Notes: generated from the sequence alone by a model not told the origin. A DNA stretch of 64,000 nucleotides from Candidatus Methylobacter oryzae (GCF_003994235.2 NZ_RYFG02000111.1:21233-85232), one strand, 5' to 3'; shown: positions 53,606 to 63,332, counted from the first letter of the stretch. Made by a program: numbers and translations.

Positions 53606-54043
53606 TTAGAGTCCCAATAAATGGCGAGTCAGATAAACGGTAATAAAACCTGCCAGCATGAAGCTCAGCGTGGCGGCAATGGATCGTACCGATCCCCTGG
53701 AAATGCCGCATACGCCGTGGCCGCTGGTGCAGCCTGACGCATAGCTGGTTCCAAGGCCTACCATTAATCCGGCAATGATCAATTGCACGGTGCCGGCATC
53801 GATAGTCGCAGCAGGCAAGTCGGATGCAAGTTGATAAATGAATGGCGAGGCTGCCATGCCAAGAACAAACAATATTCGCCAGAGCTTATCGCCGCCGTCG
53901 GCTTGAATCAGGCCGGACAGGATGCCGCTGATGCCGGCAATCCGGCCGTTTAGCAGTACAAACATTGCAGCGGCTAGGCCGATTAATAAGCCGCCGATAA
54001 GGCCGGCAAAATAGGGGCTGTGGAGAAAGTCGGATAGATTCAT
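53606..54043 (-). CDS. YeeE/YedE-family protein, N-terminal-half subunit
   Basis: A 145-residue membrane protein, four helices. The motif [22 protein letters not shown] has the paired Cys residues of sulfur-compound transporters. The stop is 5 bp before the DUF6691 gene. The two halves correspond to one full YeeE. Import of thiosulfate or sulfane sulfur is the usual proposal; a connection with the nearby redoxins is inference. Confidence 0.9.
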   Translation of the reverse strand: MNLSDFLHSPYFAGLIGGLLIGLAAAMFVLLNGRIAGISGILSGLIQADGGDKLWRILFVLGMAASPFIYQLASDLPAATIDAGTVQLIIAGLMVGLGTSYASGCTSGHGVCGISRGSVRSIAATLSFMLAGFITVYLTRHLLGL

Positions 54044-54090
54044 GTGTATTCTTTAACGTTTGATTGCGATAGTTTAAAGCATTTGTCTAA

Positions 54091-54516
54091 TCAAAAAGGC
54101 TTAACCACGGCCAGGATAATGATGCCGACCAGGAACAAAACCGGCACTTCATTCATCCAGCGATAATAAACATGACTACGTTGGTTGCGGTCGTGTTTAA
54201 AATCAAGCAGGCACAAGTAGCAATAATAGTGATAAGCCAGCGCCAGCGCGAGCAGCGCCAGCTTCGCGTGCAGCCAGCCGGCATGCGCATAAATATCCCA
54301 GTCGTAAGCGACCAGCATCCAGATGCCGAACAGGAAGGTCGCTATCATGCCCGGCGTCATAATGCCGAAGAATAGTTTGCGCTCCATCACCTTAAAACGC
54401 TCGTTGCTGATCTCGTCATCGCTCATTGCATGATAAACATACAGGCGCGGCAGGTAAAACAGGCCGGCAAACCAAGTAACCATAAAAATCAGGTGTAACG
54501 CTTTTAGCCAGAGCAT
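54091..54516 (-). CDS. hemJ: Protoporphyrinogen IX oxidase HemJ
   Basis: Membrane enzyme that oxidises protoporphyrinogen IX to protoporphyrin IX in heme synthesis. The 141 residues contain four helices and the signature start WLKALHLIFMVTWFAGLFYLPRLYVYH with the conserved His (about 8) and the later HAKLALLALALAYHYY. Some databases name this CopD-like. The stop codon of the preceding TlpA gene is 3 bp away. Confidence 0.92.
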   Translation of the reverse strand: MLWLKALHLIFMVTWFAGLFYLPRLYVYHAMSDDEISNERFKVMERKLFFGIMTPGMIATFLFGIWMLVAYDWDIYAHAGWLHAKLALLALALAYHYYCYLCLLDFKHDRNQRSHVYYRWMNEVPVLFLVGIIILAVVKPF

Positions 54517-54519
54517 GGG

Positions 54520-55008
54520 CTATCCTTTTAGTAGTGATTCAATAGTTGTTTTCATCGTTGCGATGTTAAAAAGGCCGATTTCTTGTTTAACGACGGCACC
54601 GTCCGGGGCAATTAAGAACGTGCTGGGCGTAAACATGATGCCGCCGAAAGCTTGGGCGTGTTCCGAGCTTAAATCCAGCGCCACATTGTAGGGCAACTGC
54701 TTGGCTTTAGTCATATCAACGACGTGATTCGGCGGGTCGTAATGCATCGCAACGGCAACCATCTCAAGACCGGATGCATGGTACTGGTTATACAGGTCGA
54801 TTAAATCCGGAATTTCTTCGATGCAAGCAGGACAGTCGGTTGCCCAGAACGTAACGATGACCGGCTTGCCGCGTAAGTCTTTTAACGCGATTTTTTGTCC
54901 GGTGAGGGTCGTGAAAGTCACGTCCGGAGCCGAGGTAATGGTTTTGCTACAGGCTATTAAAGTCAGTAGTAACAGTAATAAACCGGAATATCGGTATTTG
55001 GTTTTCAT
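54520..55008 (-). CDS. TlpA/ResA-like lipoprotein thioredoxin
   Basis: A 162-residue exported protein. The lipobox is LIAC (Cys about 19), so it should be membrane anchored. The redoxin domain begins DVTFTTLTGQKIALKDLRGKPVIVTFWATDCPACIEEIPDL, with the CPAC active site at about 59-62. Continuing features are VAVAMHYDP and TPSTFLIAPDG (cis-Pro). I start it at 55008, where the signal peptide begins (MKTKYRYSGLLLLLLTL). It is probably cotranscribed with hemJ. Confidence 0.9.
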   Translation of the reverse strand: MKTKYRYSGLLLLLLTLIACSKTITSAPDVTFTTLTGQKIALKDLRGKPVIVTFWATDCPACIEEIPDLIDLYNQYHASGLEMVAVAMHYDPPNHVVDMTKAKQLPYNVALDLSSEHAQAFGGIMFTPSTFLIAPDGAVVKQEIGLFNIATMKTTIESLLKG

Positions 55009-55217
55009 GGGGTTTGATCGATTGAATGACTGGGAATGGCGACAAAATAACATATCCAATTTGGAAAACCATAACAACTCCGGTTTATCGGCTTTTGGGC
55101 AAATCTAATTTGTGCGCTTATAGAGATGTTATTGCTTGTCTGAAGATTGGTAACCAGCAAAAACCAGTGTAATATCGCTCCTCGCCTTCCATGAATAATA
55201 AAAGAGAGCAAGCATCA

Positions 55218-55562
55218 ATGACTAACCCAATCACCGCAGAAGCCGAAAAATCGGCAATCACTCTTACCCATGTTATCTACGGACTCTATGCAGCGTCTTT
55301 TTTCGTCGCTATTACCGCAATAATTGCAATGGTGATGAACTATGTCAAACAAGACGATGTGGCCGGAACATTTTTGGAGAGTCATTTTCTTTGGCAGATC
55401 AGGACTTTCTGGTTCGGAGTGCTTTGGGGGGTGTTGGGAGCAATCACGGCGTTTTTTATTGTGGGCTGGTTTATCCTTGCCGCTAACGGCATCTGGATTA
55501 TTTACCGCATAGTCAAAGGTTGGTCCCGGCTTAACGACGGCAAGCCAATGTACATTGATTAA
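55218..55562 (+). CDS. Small membrane protein, DUF4870-like
   Basis: A 114-residue protein with three hydrophobic segments (about 16-40, 58-83, 84-98) separated by a polar loop (KQDDVAGTFLESHFLWQIRTFWFG). The C-terminus is RIVKGWSRLNDGKPMY. This layout resembles DUF4870-type proteins (HxxWQIRTFW motif). The start at 55218 follows AGAGAGCAAGC. Function unknown. Confidence 0.75.
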   Translation: MTNPITAEAEKSAITLTHVIYGLYAASFFVAITAIIAMVMNYVKQDDVAGTFLESHFLWQIRTFWFGVLWGVLGAITAFFIVGWFILAANGIWIIYRIVKGWSRLNDGKPMYID

Positions 55563-55574
55563 CGATAAAACTAA

Positions 55575-55611
55575 AAAACACCAGTTGCTATTTTATACGA
55601 CTGGTGTTTTT
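55575..55611. terminator. Bidirectional terminator-like hairpin
   Basis: AAAACACCAGT and ACTGGTGTTTT form an 11-bp stem flanked by A-rich and T-rich sequence. It sits between convergent genes and could stop both. Confidence 0.8.
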
Positions 55612-55641
55612 ATGTGATTGAAACGAAAGGATATTGCGCGG

Positions 55642-55926
55642 TTACTTTTCTTTCGGATCTTTTTGGTTTTTTTTATTCGTGTTTCCTGAATCGTCATGGC
55701 TTTGTTTAAAAGCTTCGTCACATGCTTTTAGAGCTGCATGATCTTGAGCGCTTTGCACGCAGCTCAGGTTTCTCTGGGCAATTTGTACTTTTTCCAAGAC
55801 GATTGCGATTTGACGTTCTTTTTCCGCCTGAAACGCCGCGTCATCGCTATCCGCAATCGCTAGTGCCGGAACCGCCAAGCCCAAGCTATAAATGACGGCT
55901 AATAACATTGATTTTGTAACGTTCAC
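55642..55926 (-). CDS. Small exported protein, 94 residues
   Basis: Signal peptide (MNVTKSMLLAVIYSLGLAVPALAIA), then a charged helical body with two Cys (NLSCVQSAQDHAALKACDEAF), and a Lys-rich C-terminus (NTNKKNQKDPKEK). Likely periplasmic. No recognised family. Confidence 0.65.
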   Translation of the reverse strand: MNVTKSMLLAVIYSLGLAVPALAIADSDDAAFQAEKERQIAIVLEKVQIAQRNLSCVQSAQDHAALKACDEAFKQSHDDSGNTNKKNQKDPKEK

Positions 55927-55969
55927 AGTTCCTCCTCAATAATCTTGTCTTGTAATAACTTAAAGAATC

Positions 55970-56027
55970 TTTATACCCAAGGGCATAAGTAGGGTTTGAG
56001 CGGACAAGCCGCCCAACTCGGCTTTAT
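55970..56027. repeat. Family C repeat (copy 6)
   Basis: TTTATACCCAAGGGCATAAG, TAGGGTTTGAGCGGACAAG, CCGCCCAACTCGGCTTTAT. Divergent at a few bases but clearly the same element. Confidence 0.75.
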
Positions 56028-56311
56028 TCTCACTCTACTACCCAAAAAACTACGCCGCAAAACTCCGCATGTCAAATGAATAATTGCCGCGGGCAAAGCT
56101 AATTCAACTTGAGGCAAGCTGTTATCACCGGTATATTCCCAAGGTTAAAACCCGGGAGTCGGAAGCCGGCGCAAACCTGGGCAATAATGTTTTTTGTCGA
56201 AAACCTCTGGCGCGGCTTAGAATACGAACACTGCCGCTCATGGTTATCCTTCGTCCGCGGTTCGGGATGTTTAACCATGTATTCAATAATTAATAAGCGA
56301 AGGATATTAAA

Positions 56312-58561
56312 TTGCAAACCTTACCTATTATTTTAATTTTAATCCTGTCCGCGATAGCCGGTCGTTCTGTAAGTGCGCAAGAAACCGACAAAGCCATAGA
56401 AAGTAAAGTTAAACATCTGCTGTCGCAAATGACGCTCGAAGAAAAAGTAGGGCAGATGACGCAAGTCGATTTTTCCGTCATTGGCGCTCCTGTTAGCGGC
56501 GATGAATACTCGGACGGTGCAATCGATCAGGCCAAGTTGGAAGATGCGTTAATAAAGCATCATGTCGGTTCTATCCTTAATGCGCCGTCTATTCCGAATA
56601 TCAAAGCGCAGCCTGTCGATACTTGGCGGAAAATCATGCGCACGCTGCAAGATACAACGGCGAAAACCCGCTTGAAAATCCCTGTCATTTACGGTATTGA
56701 CGCGATTCACGGCGCGACTTATACAGAGAATTCTGTGCTGTTTCCGCAAGCTATTAATATGGCGGCAACGTTTAACCCGGAACTGTCTTTTAAAGAAGGC
56801 GAAATTACCGCAAGGGAAGTGCGCGTTTCCGGTTTGCAATGGAATTTTTCTCCGGTAATGGATATCGGCCGCCAACCGTTATGGCCTAGACTGTGGGAAA
56901 CTTACGGCGAAGACGTGCATTTGGCGACGGCAATGGGAGAATCTTATATTAAAGGCCATCAGGGCAACGATTTTTCGGCTGCCGATAAAGCGCCTACCTG
57001 TTTAAAGCATTATGTGGGTTACAGCTATCCGCTTAACGGCAAAGACCGGACACCGGCCTGGATAGGCGAAAGAATGCTGCGCGAATATTTCCTACCGACA
57101 TTCGCAGCCGGCGTAAAAGCCGGGGCGCCTACGGTAATGATCAACTCGGCTGAAGTCGACGGCATTCCGGGACACGCCAACTATCAATACCTGACTACGA
57201 TTCTGCGCGGCGAACTCGGTTTTAAAGGCTTTACCGTGTCGGATTGGGAGGACATCAAGCGGCTTTATACGCGCGACAAAATGGCCGCGTCGCCAAAAGA
57301 AGCGGTAAAAATCGCGGTGATGGCCGGCGTCGATATGAGTATGGTGCCGTTCGATTTTTCTTTTTACGATTTATTGGTCGAGCTTGCTAAATCGGGCGAA
57401 GTGCCGCTATCGCGGATCAATGAAGCCGTGTCCAGGATATTAAAAGTCAAATATCAGGCAGGGCTGTTCGATCCTAAGCCTTTGCCGGTGGTGGAAGACA
57501 ATTTTGCCGCGCCGGAAGCGATAGAAACCAGCCGTCAGGCCGCGCGGGAATCTATTGTTCTTGCGAAAAACGATCGTAATATTTTGCCGCTAAAAAAAGA
57601 CGCGAAGATTTTGCTAACCGGCCCTACCGCTAACTTACTAAGCGTGCTGAATGGCGGTTGGACGATTACTTGGCAAGGATCTGCCGAGAATTTATATCCC
57701 CAGGATAAGCTCACAGTATTGGAGGCTCTGCAGAGAAAATCCACCGGCAAGGTTACTTATATTGGCGGCGATTCCTTTAATGCGCCTATCGATATTCAAA
57801 AGGTTGTCGATGAAGCCAAGAACCATGACGTTATTCTGCTTAGCCTCGGCGAGAATACTTATACCGAAACGCCAGGCAATATCGAGTCGCTGAATATCGA
57901 TCAGGCGCAAGTCGATCTTGCCAATGCCGCGATTGCGACCGGTAAGCCGGTCGTGTTGCTGACTTTAGGCGGACGGCCGCGTATTATCACATCGATTGCG
58001 ATGCGCGCTTCCGGCGTTATTTTGGCATTCTTGCCGGGTATGGAAGGCGGCGAAGCGATTGCCGATATTTTATATGGCGACTATAACCCCGACGGTAAAC
58101 TGCCTATTTCCTATCCGCGCAATACCAACGCGATCACGCCGTATGATTACAAGCCGACTGAATCGTTCGATGTGAACTTCTACACGCCGCTTTATCCGTT
58201 TGGGCATGGCTTGAGCTATACCTCTTTCGAAACCAGCGGCTTAAAGGTCGCGAAAGACAAGGTCAGAATGGGCGAGAATATCAGTGTCACTGTTAACGTT
58301 AAAAATACCGGCGCATTGAAGGGCAAAGAGTCCGTATTGCTTTACATCAATGATGTCGTTGCCTCGGTAACCCGCCCGAATAAACAGCTTAAAGCATTTA
58401 AAAAGGTTGAGCTGAATCCCGGCCAAACCGAGAGCTTGAGCTTTACTTTAACGCCGCAGGATTTGTCGTTTATTGGCGTCGATCTTAAACGAGTCGTGGA
58501 ACCGGGCGATTTTAAGGTCATGGTCGGCAATGAAACCGTTGGTTTTACCGTGACGAAATAA
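56312..58561 (+). CDS. Secreted GH3 beta-glucosidase (BglX-like)
   Basis: Glycoside hydrolase family 3 enzyme, 749 residues, exported by a signal peptide (MQTLPIILILILSAIAGRSVSA). The (beta/alpha)8 domain has QMTLEEKVGQMTQVD, GIDAIHGATY and the catalytic nucleophile Asp in GFTVSDWEDI (about 314). The second alpha/beta domain has LTLGGRPR and FLPGMEGGEAIADILYGDYNPDGKLPISYPR, and a fibronectin III-like end follows (ISVTVNVKNTGALKGKE). It probably releases glucose from beta-glucosides in the periplasm. The start is TTG, with GAAGG upstream. A sugar transporter follows. Confidence 0.93.
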   Translation: MQTLPIILILILSAIAGRSVSAQETDKAIESKVKHLLSQMTLEEKVGQMTQVDFSVIGAPVSGDEYSDGAIDQAKLEDALIKHHVGSILNAPSIPNIKAQPVDTWRKIMRTLQDTTAKTRLKIPVIYGIDAIHGATYTENSVLFPQAINMAATFNPELSFKEGEITAREVRVSGLQWNFSPVMDIGRQPLWPRLWETYGEDVHLATAMGESYIKGHQGNDFSAADKAPTCLKHYVGYSYPLNGKDRTPAWIGERMLREYFLPTFAAGVKAGAPTVMINSAEVDGIPGHANYQYLTTILRGELGFKGFTVSDWEDIKRLYTRDKMAASPKEAVKIAVMAGVDMSMVPFDFSFYDLLVELAKSGEVPLSRINEAVSRILKVKYQAGLFDPKPLPVVEDNFAAPEAIETSRQAARESIVLAKNDRNILPLKKDAKILLTGPTANLLSVLNGGWTITWQGSAENLYPQDKLTVLEALQRKSTGKVTYIGGDSFNAPIDIQKVVDEAKNHDVILLSLGENTYTETPGNIESLNIDQAQVDLANAAIATGKPVVLLTLGGRPRIITSIAMRASGVILAFLPGMEGGEAIADILYGDYNPDGKLPISYPRNTNAITPYDYKPTESFDVNFYTPLYPFGHGLSYTSFETSGLKVAKDKVRMGENISVTVNVKNTGALKGKESVLLYINDVVASVTRPNKQLKAFKKVELNPGQTESLSFTLTPQDLSFIGVDLKRVVEPGDFKVMVGNETVGFTVTK

Positions 58562-58696
58562 AACAGGAGTGCAAGCTTTGCTAGGCGGCAGAGCGCAGAA
58601 TTTGCAGGCGAAGCCTGCACTCCAGCCTGTCTTGTCGATGGCGAACTTGCCGGGCCATCGACGCATTGAGATGATGCAACTTATCTAAGCGAAATT

Positions 58697-59983
58697 ATGA
58701 TTACTCCAACTGACTCTACACATAGCGCCGATAAAAATCCTTATCTCGGTTCTCTAAGCGTATTAACTTCGCTGTTTTTTATCTGGGGTTTCATCACTTG
58801 TCTGAACGACATCCTGATTCCGCATCTGAAAGCGGTGTTCACGCTGAATTATGCGGAAGCGATGCTGATCCAGTTTTGTTTTTTTACCGCCTATTTCGTC
58901 GTATCCATTCCGAGCGGATACCTGGTCGAAAAAATCGACTACAAAGGCGGCATCATTGCCGGCTTAGCCGTTGCCGGCCTCGGTTGTTTACTGTTTTATC
59001 CGGCCGCAAGCCTACATTCTTATCCGTTATTCCTGGCTGCATTTTTCGTGCTGGCATCCGGCATTACGTTGTTGCAGGTCGCGGCAAATCCGTATGTCAC
59101 CATCCTGGGCAATCCGGACACAGCCTCCAGCCGCTTAACGACGACTCAGGCGTTTAACTCGCTGGGTACAACGATTGCTCCGTATTTCGGCGCGCTGTTT
59201 ATTCTGGCTACTGCCGTTAAAACGGCCGATGAAATTAAGCTGCTGGACAGTGAAGAATTATCGGCGTATCAGGCCGCACAAGCAGCTGCGGTACAAAATC
59301 CCTATTTATTGCTTGCTGCGGTTTTGTTTGCCGTAGCGATTATTTTTACATTGATCAAACTGCCTAAAATTGAAAGTGCCAAGCCGCAGGTTTCAGCTGT
59401 CGAGGATGATGTTCATGCCAGCGCTTGGGGCTATAGGCATCTGGTTTTAGGTGCAATCGGCATTTTTGTTTATGTCGGCGGCGAAGTGTCGATAGGCAGT
59501 TTCCTAATCAATTTTTTGGGTGAGCCTTCTATCGCGGGGTTGGCGGAACAGGATGCCGGCAAGTATGTGTCGTTTTACTGGGGCGGGGCCATGGTCGGGC
59601 GATTCATCGGCGCGGCAGTCATGCAGCAAGTCCAGCCCGGCAAAGTGCTTACGTTTAACGCGGTAACGGCGGCGCTGTTGGTTTTAATAACCATGCTTGG
59701 AAGCGGTCATCTGGCGATGTGGACGCTTCTTGCGGTTGGCTTATTTAACTCGATCATGTTTCCCACTATTTTTTCGCTCGCAGTCAGCGCCTTGGATAAG
59801 CACACGGGGCAGGGTTCGGGAATATTGTGCGCGGCCATCGTCGGCGGGGCTATCCTGCCGGTTGTGCAAGGATTATTCGCCGACCGGATCGGCATTCAAC
59901 TGGCGTTTTTCATTCCGGCTCTTTGTTACTGCTATATCGCTTATTACGGCTGGAAAGGATACAAGCCTGTTGCAATAAAATGA
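58697..59983 (+). CDS. FucP-like sugar:proton MFS transporter
   Basis: A 428-residue major-facilitator protein of the fucose/glucose-galactose permease family with 12 helices. Typical pieces are [58 protein letters not shown] and [20 protein letters not shown], then [15 protein letters not shown]. Placed about 135 bp after the beta-glucosidase, it likely imports the glucose released. Methanotroph-type bacteria are usually thought not to grow on sugar, so this pair deserves attention. Confidence 0.9.
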   Translation: MITPTDSTHSADKNPYLGSLSVLTSLFFIWGFITCLNDILIPHLKAVFTLNYAEAMLIQFCFFTAYFVVSIPSGYLVEKIDYKGGIIAGLAVAGLGCLLFYPAASLHSYPLFLAAFFVLASGITLLQVAANPYVTILGNPDTASSRLTTTQAFNSLGTTIAPYFGALFILATAVKTADEIKLLDSEELSAYQAAQAAAVQNPYLLLAAVLFAVAIIFTLIKLPKIESAKPQVSAVEDDVHASAWGYRHLVLGAIGIFVYVGGEVSIGSFLINFLGEPSIAGLAEQDAGKYVSFYWGGAMVGRFIGAAVMQQVQPGKVLTFNAVTAALLVLITMLGSGHLAMWTLLAVGLFNSIMFPTIFSLAVSALDKHTGQGSGILCAAIVGGAILPVVQGLFADRIGIQLAFFIPALCYCYIAYYGWKGYKPVAIK

Positions 59984-60010
59984 CGCAGAGCTCAGTAGCG
60001 CTACGGTTAT

Positions 60011-60050
60011 TTTGCGTTGTTGTTCAAACAACGCAATCCACCGTCTAAAA
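60011..60050. terminator. Hairpin between convergent transporter and pyruvate kinase genes
   Basis: TTGCGTTGTT and AACAACGCAA make a 10-bp stem with a 5-base loop. An A-run (TCTAAAAAAAA) lies on the right, which is a T-run for the minus strand. Confidence 0.7.
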
Positions 60051-60056
60051 AAAATA

Positions 60057-61511
60057 TCAAAGCGTCAGCATGGTAATAGTCGGCGAACTCAACTGGTCGT
60101 CCTGGTGAAAGCCACGGACAACAATCACATTATCGCCTTCATTCGCCAACCTTGTTGCAACGGCATGATGACGAGCCAGCTTATTAGGATGGGCATGACC
60201 GGCATCTTCCGCGTGGATCGGTATAACGCCCCAATATAAATTCATCCGTTGGCAAACCCATTTGTTCGCGCTAATCGCGATAAGCGGTGCGGCAGGTCTT
60301 GCAGAACTCAGCGTAACTACCGACATTCCGCCGCTGGTAATGCTGACGATGGCTTTTGCATTCAGGTCGAAGCAAAGCTGGGCGGTCGCGTCTGCAACCG
60401 CGTCGCCGAACGGCAGCGGTTTAACTTCATTATCCCTGTGGGCCATTTTGCCGAAAATATCCTGTTCCTTCATGAATGCCTCGGTTTGTTTGATGACCCG
60501 GGACATTATTTCAACCGCTTCGACAGGAAAATGCCCCGATGCGGTTTCGCCGGACAACATGACCGCGTCGGTAGAACAATAAACCGCATTGGAAACGTCG
60601 GTCACTTCGGCGCGCGTCGGCCTGGAGTTTTCTATCATCGATTCGAGCATCTGGGTGGCGACGATGACCGGTTTGTTGAATGCCCTGGCAGTCTTGATCA
60701 GCTGGTGCTGGGCAATCGGTACGTCTTCCGGGTTTAATTCCACGCCCAGATCGCCTCGCGCGATCATGATCGCATCGGCGGCTTTAATAATTTCCTGGCC
60801 ATTCAGCAAGGCTTCCGGTTTTTCAATTTTGGCAATGATATGCGTGTCGTAGCCGCCGGCGACAATCAACTGGCGCAGGTCGTTAATATCTTCGGCTTTT
60901 CTGACGAATGACAGCGCCAGGTAGTCGACGCCCAAGTCCAGCGCAAACAAGGCATCGGCGCGGTCTTTATCGGTCAATGACGGACAGGAGACATTAACGC
61001 CGGGCAAGTTGATGCCTTTGTTGTTCTTTAGTTCGCCGCCGTAAATGACTTCGCAGCGAATGTCCTGCTTGTCTTTTTCAAGAACCTTGAGTTCGAATTT
61101 GCCGTCGTCCAATAAGATACGGTCTCCGACTACGACATCGTCAGCCAGGGCGGCGTACTGGCAGGGAATCAGATTGTCCTCGCCAACAACGTCGCGTGTC
61201 GTTACTACGACTTGATCGCCCTTATTAAGGATAATGCTGCCGTTTTTGAACCTGCCGGTTCTGATCTTGGGGCCGCAAAGATCGGCAAACACGGTAATGT
61301 GTTGATGCAGCTTTTCAGCCGCTTCCCTGATCAGCCGGTACAGCTTGCGGTGGCTTTCGTGTTCGCCATGGGACATGTTCAGCCTGAAAACATTCGCGCC
61401 GGCTTTAATAAGATTGTAGATAACCTCGGGGTTATCCGAAGCAGGTCCCAGTGTGGCAATGATTTTTGTTTTGCGGCTGGACAGTTGGGGAATGTTAACG
61501 TGAATAAGCAT
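60057..61511 (-). CDS. pyk: Pyruvate kinase
   Basis: Converts phosphoenolpyruvate and ADP to pyruvate and ATP. The 484 residues show the standard sites: RKTKIIATLGPAS (about 12), FRLNMSHGEHESH (about 42), DLCGPKIRTGRF, the metal/catalytic IIAKIEKPEAL, IARGDLGVEL (about 253), ATQMLESMI and SGETASGHFP. It resembles the PykA/PykF class. Pyruvate is also the substrate of NifJ, so the two steps are metabolically linked (inference). Confidence 0.96.
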   Translation of the reverse strand: MLIHVNIPQLSSRKTKIIATLGPASDNPEVIYNLIKAGANVFRLNMSHGEHESHRKLYRLIREAAEKLHQHITVFADLCGPKIRTGRFKNGSIILNKGDQVVVTTRDVVGEDNLIPCQYAALADDVVVGDRILLDDGKFELKVLEKDKQDIRCEVIYGGELKNNKGINLPGVNVSCPSLTDKDRADALFALDLGVDYLALSFVRKAEDINDLRQLIVAGGYDTHIIAKIEKPEALLNGQEIIKAADAIMIARGDLGVELNPEDVPIAQHQLIKTARAFNKPVIVATQMLESMIENSRPTRAEVTDVSNAVYCSTDAVMLSGETASGHFPVEAVEIMSRVIKQTEAFMKEQDIFGKMAHRDNEVKPLPFGDAVADATAQLCFDLNAKAIVSITSGGMSVVTLSSARPAAPLIAISANKWVCQRMNLYWGVIPIHAEDAGHAHPNKLARHHAVATRLANEGDNVIVVRGFHQDDQLSSPTITMLTL

Positions 61512-61562
61512 TTCATGTTCCTTGTTAGGTTTTATCGAGCGCAGTAACTGAGGTGGCCAAAA

Positions 61563-62225
61563 TTACTCCTGCATTAATTCCAATATTCGAGCTTCCAGGT
61601 CGGAGGCGGGGCCAAATCCACAATCCCTGAGAACGCCTTGCTTGTCCACCAGAATATGGGATGGCGTGCCTTGTAAGTCAAAACGTTCGAATGTTTCCGC
61701 ATGATAATCAAGCGACTGCAAATAATTCCGTACTTGCAGCCTGATCTGTTGTTGGCGTGTTCGGGCTTGTTGCTCGAACTCAGGGATATGCTCCCGGATG
61801 AAGTTTGCAACAACGTTATCGTTCACGTCGCCGCGCTGCCTGACCAAGCTATCCATCGCCAACGGGAAAGGGATGCGATAGGGCAGGCGGCCTGCTGCAT
61901 TTAACCGGCCTTGTTCGCTTAGCACTCGCAATGTTTCACCGACTACCTCGCCGTGTTCGGCCAGACGGATCAGGTTTTCAAGAGTGTTTTCATCGAAATC
62001 CTCAAACGCGGTAGCGACGCCTAATACCGCTAAGCCGCGTTCTGAATATTTACGATATAAATCTACCGCTTGCGGCAGCGCGTATAAAAAACATCCCGGG
62101 CAATTAACCTGGAATATTTCAACCAGCACGATTTGACCTAATAGCCGGTCAAAATTTATTTCAGTTCCTTGAATCCAATCGGAAACCGATAATAACGGAG
62201 CTTTTTGGCCTAGTCGGGCTTTCAT
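61563..62225 (-). CDS. Thioredoxin-fold redoxin between pyk and pfkA
   Basis: A 220-residue cytoplasmic protein of the TlpA/peroxiredoxin-like class. The redox motif is FQVNCPGCFLYALP (CPGC, about 39), preceded by APLLSVSDWIQGTEINF. A helical insertion (about 68-160, with REHIPEFEQQARTRQQQIRL) separates it from the C-terminal QGTPSHILVDKQGVLRDCGFG with the cis-Pro. No signal peptide is seen. It lies 10 bp after pfkA and about 50 bp before pyk, so all three are likely cotranscribed. Confidence 0.78.
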   Translation of the reverse strand: MKARLGQKAPLLSVSDWIQGTEINFDRLLGQIVLVEIFQVNCPGCFLYALPQAVDLYRKYSERGLAVLGVATAFEDFDENTLENLIRLAEHGEVVGETLRVLSEQGRLNAAGRLPYRIPFPLAMDSLVRQRGDVNDNVVANFIREHIPEFEQQARTRQQQIRLQVRNYLQSLDYHAETFERFDLQGTPSHILVDKQGVLRDCGFGPASDLEARILELMQE

Positions 62226-62235
62226 CGGCGAGCGT

Positions 62236-63225
62236 TTAGATCGCTAGAGCGCGAATTAACTCGATCTGCGCATCGTTAGATTCGTTTTTCCCTTCCAGGC
62301 AGGCCGATAAAGGAACCATTTCAATTTCGCCTTTATTAAAAGCGGTCACATGGGCCCGCAGTCCTTGGTGTAACGCTTGGACGGCGGCATAGCCCATTTT
62401 GGACGCAATAAAACGATCCGTTGCGGTAGGGCTGCCGCCGCGTTGGATATGTCCCAAAATACAGGCGTGGACGCTGAGATTATATTTCTTCATTAGCGTG
62501 TCCTTGATTTCATAAGATAAACCGGCTTTTTCGCCTTCGGCTACGATGATAATCGATGAGGTTTTACCGCGCTCATTGCCTTTATTAATGCCGTCGACGA
62601 TTTTTTCGTAGTCCACGGTCTGGTTCGACAGCACAACATGCTCCGCGCCGGTGCATATGCCGACTTGCAGTGCAATAAAAGACGACCTGCGCCCCATGAC
62701 TTCGACCAGGAAGGTCCGTGCATGGGCCGAGGCGGTATCCCTGATATTGTCTACCGCGTTGACGGCAGTTTGAACGGCGGTATTGAAGCCGATCGTGTAT
62801 TCCGTGCCGGAAATGTCGTTGTCAATAGTGCCGGGGATGCCGATGACCGGAATGTCGTGTTCCTTGTGCAAGGTCATTGCGCCGGCGAAAGAGCCGTTAC
62901 CGCCGATCACGACCAGGCCTTCGATATGTTTTCTGGCTAAGATGTGCGCGGCCTCCTGCCGGATTTGGGGAGTATGAAACTCAAGGCAGCGCGAGGTGTC
63001 GAGAATGGTTCCGCCGCGCTGGATGATGTTGCCGACCGACGACAGGCTGAGCTTGTGTATGTTGCCTTCCAGCAAGCCCGAATAGCCTTTGTAAATGCCG
63101 TAGACCTCAATACCGAGGCCGATAGCGGTCCTTACGACCGAACGAACCGCCGAATTCATGCCGGGGCTATCGCCGCCGCTGCACATTACCGCCAAGGATT
63201 TTATTGTTTTATTATTAGCTTCCAT
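62236..63225 (-). CDS. pfkA: 6-phosphofructokinase, ATP-type
   Basis: Phosphorylates fructose 6-phosphate to fructose 1,6-bisphosphate. The 329-residue length and AVMCSGGDSPGMNSAVR start fit PfkA. In the nucleotide-binding loop the motif is GGNGSFAG (about 108), with Gly where PPi-type enzymes have Asp. The catalytic loop is IPGTIDND (about 130), with Gly where PPi-type enzymes have Lys. Both indicate ATP use. The Asn in GGNGS replaces the more usual Asp (GGDGS). Other sites are MGRRSSFIAL and ILGHIQRGGSPTA. Confidence 0.95.
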   Translation of the reverse strand: MEANNKTIKSLAVMCSGGDSPGMNSAVRSVVRTAIGLGIEVYGIYKGYSGLLEGNIHKLSLSSVGNIIQRGGTILDTSRCLEFHTPQIRQEAAHILARKHIEGLVVIGGNGSFAGAMTLHKEHDIPVIGIPGTIDNDISGTEYTIGFNTAVQTAVNAVDNIRDTASAHARTFLVEVMGRRSSFIALQVGICTGAEHVVLSNQTVDYEKIVDGINKGNERGKTSSIIIVAEGEKAGLSYEIKDTLMKKYNLSVHACILGHIQRGGSPTATDRFIASKMGYAAVQALHQGLRAHVTAFNKGEIEMVPLSACLEGKNESNDAQIELIRALAI

Positions 63226-63332
63226 ATATGTGGGACTGTTGGGTGGTTTATGTCGTGCTTATTGTAGTTTATTCCGAATAATCTACGATCTAGCTCTTTA
63301 TGCTTTCGGTTCCAGGATGATGTTTGGGTTAG

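Noticed and set aside
62236..63225. Pyrophosphate-dependent phosphofructokinase, as often found in methanotrophs
   Set aside because: The diagnostic residues are Gly in GGNGS and in IPGTIDND, not the Asp and Lys of PPi-type enzymes.
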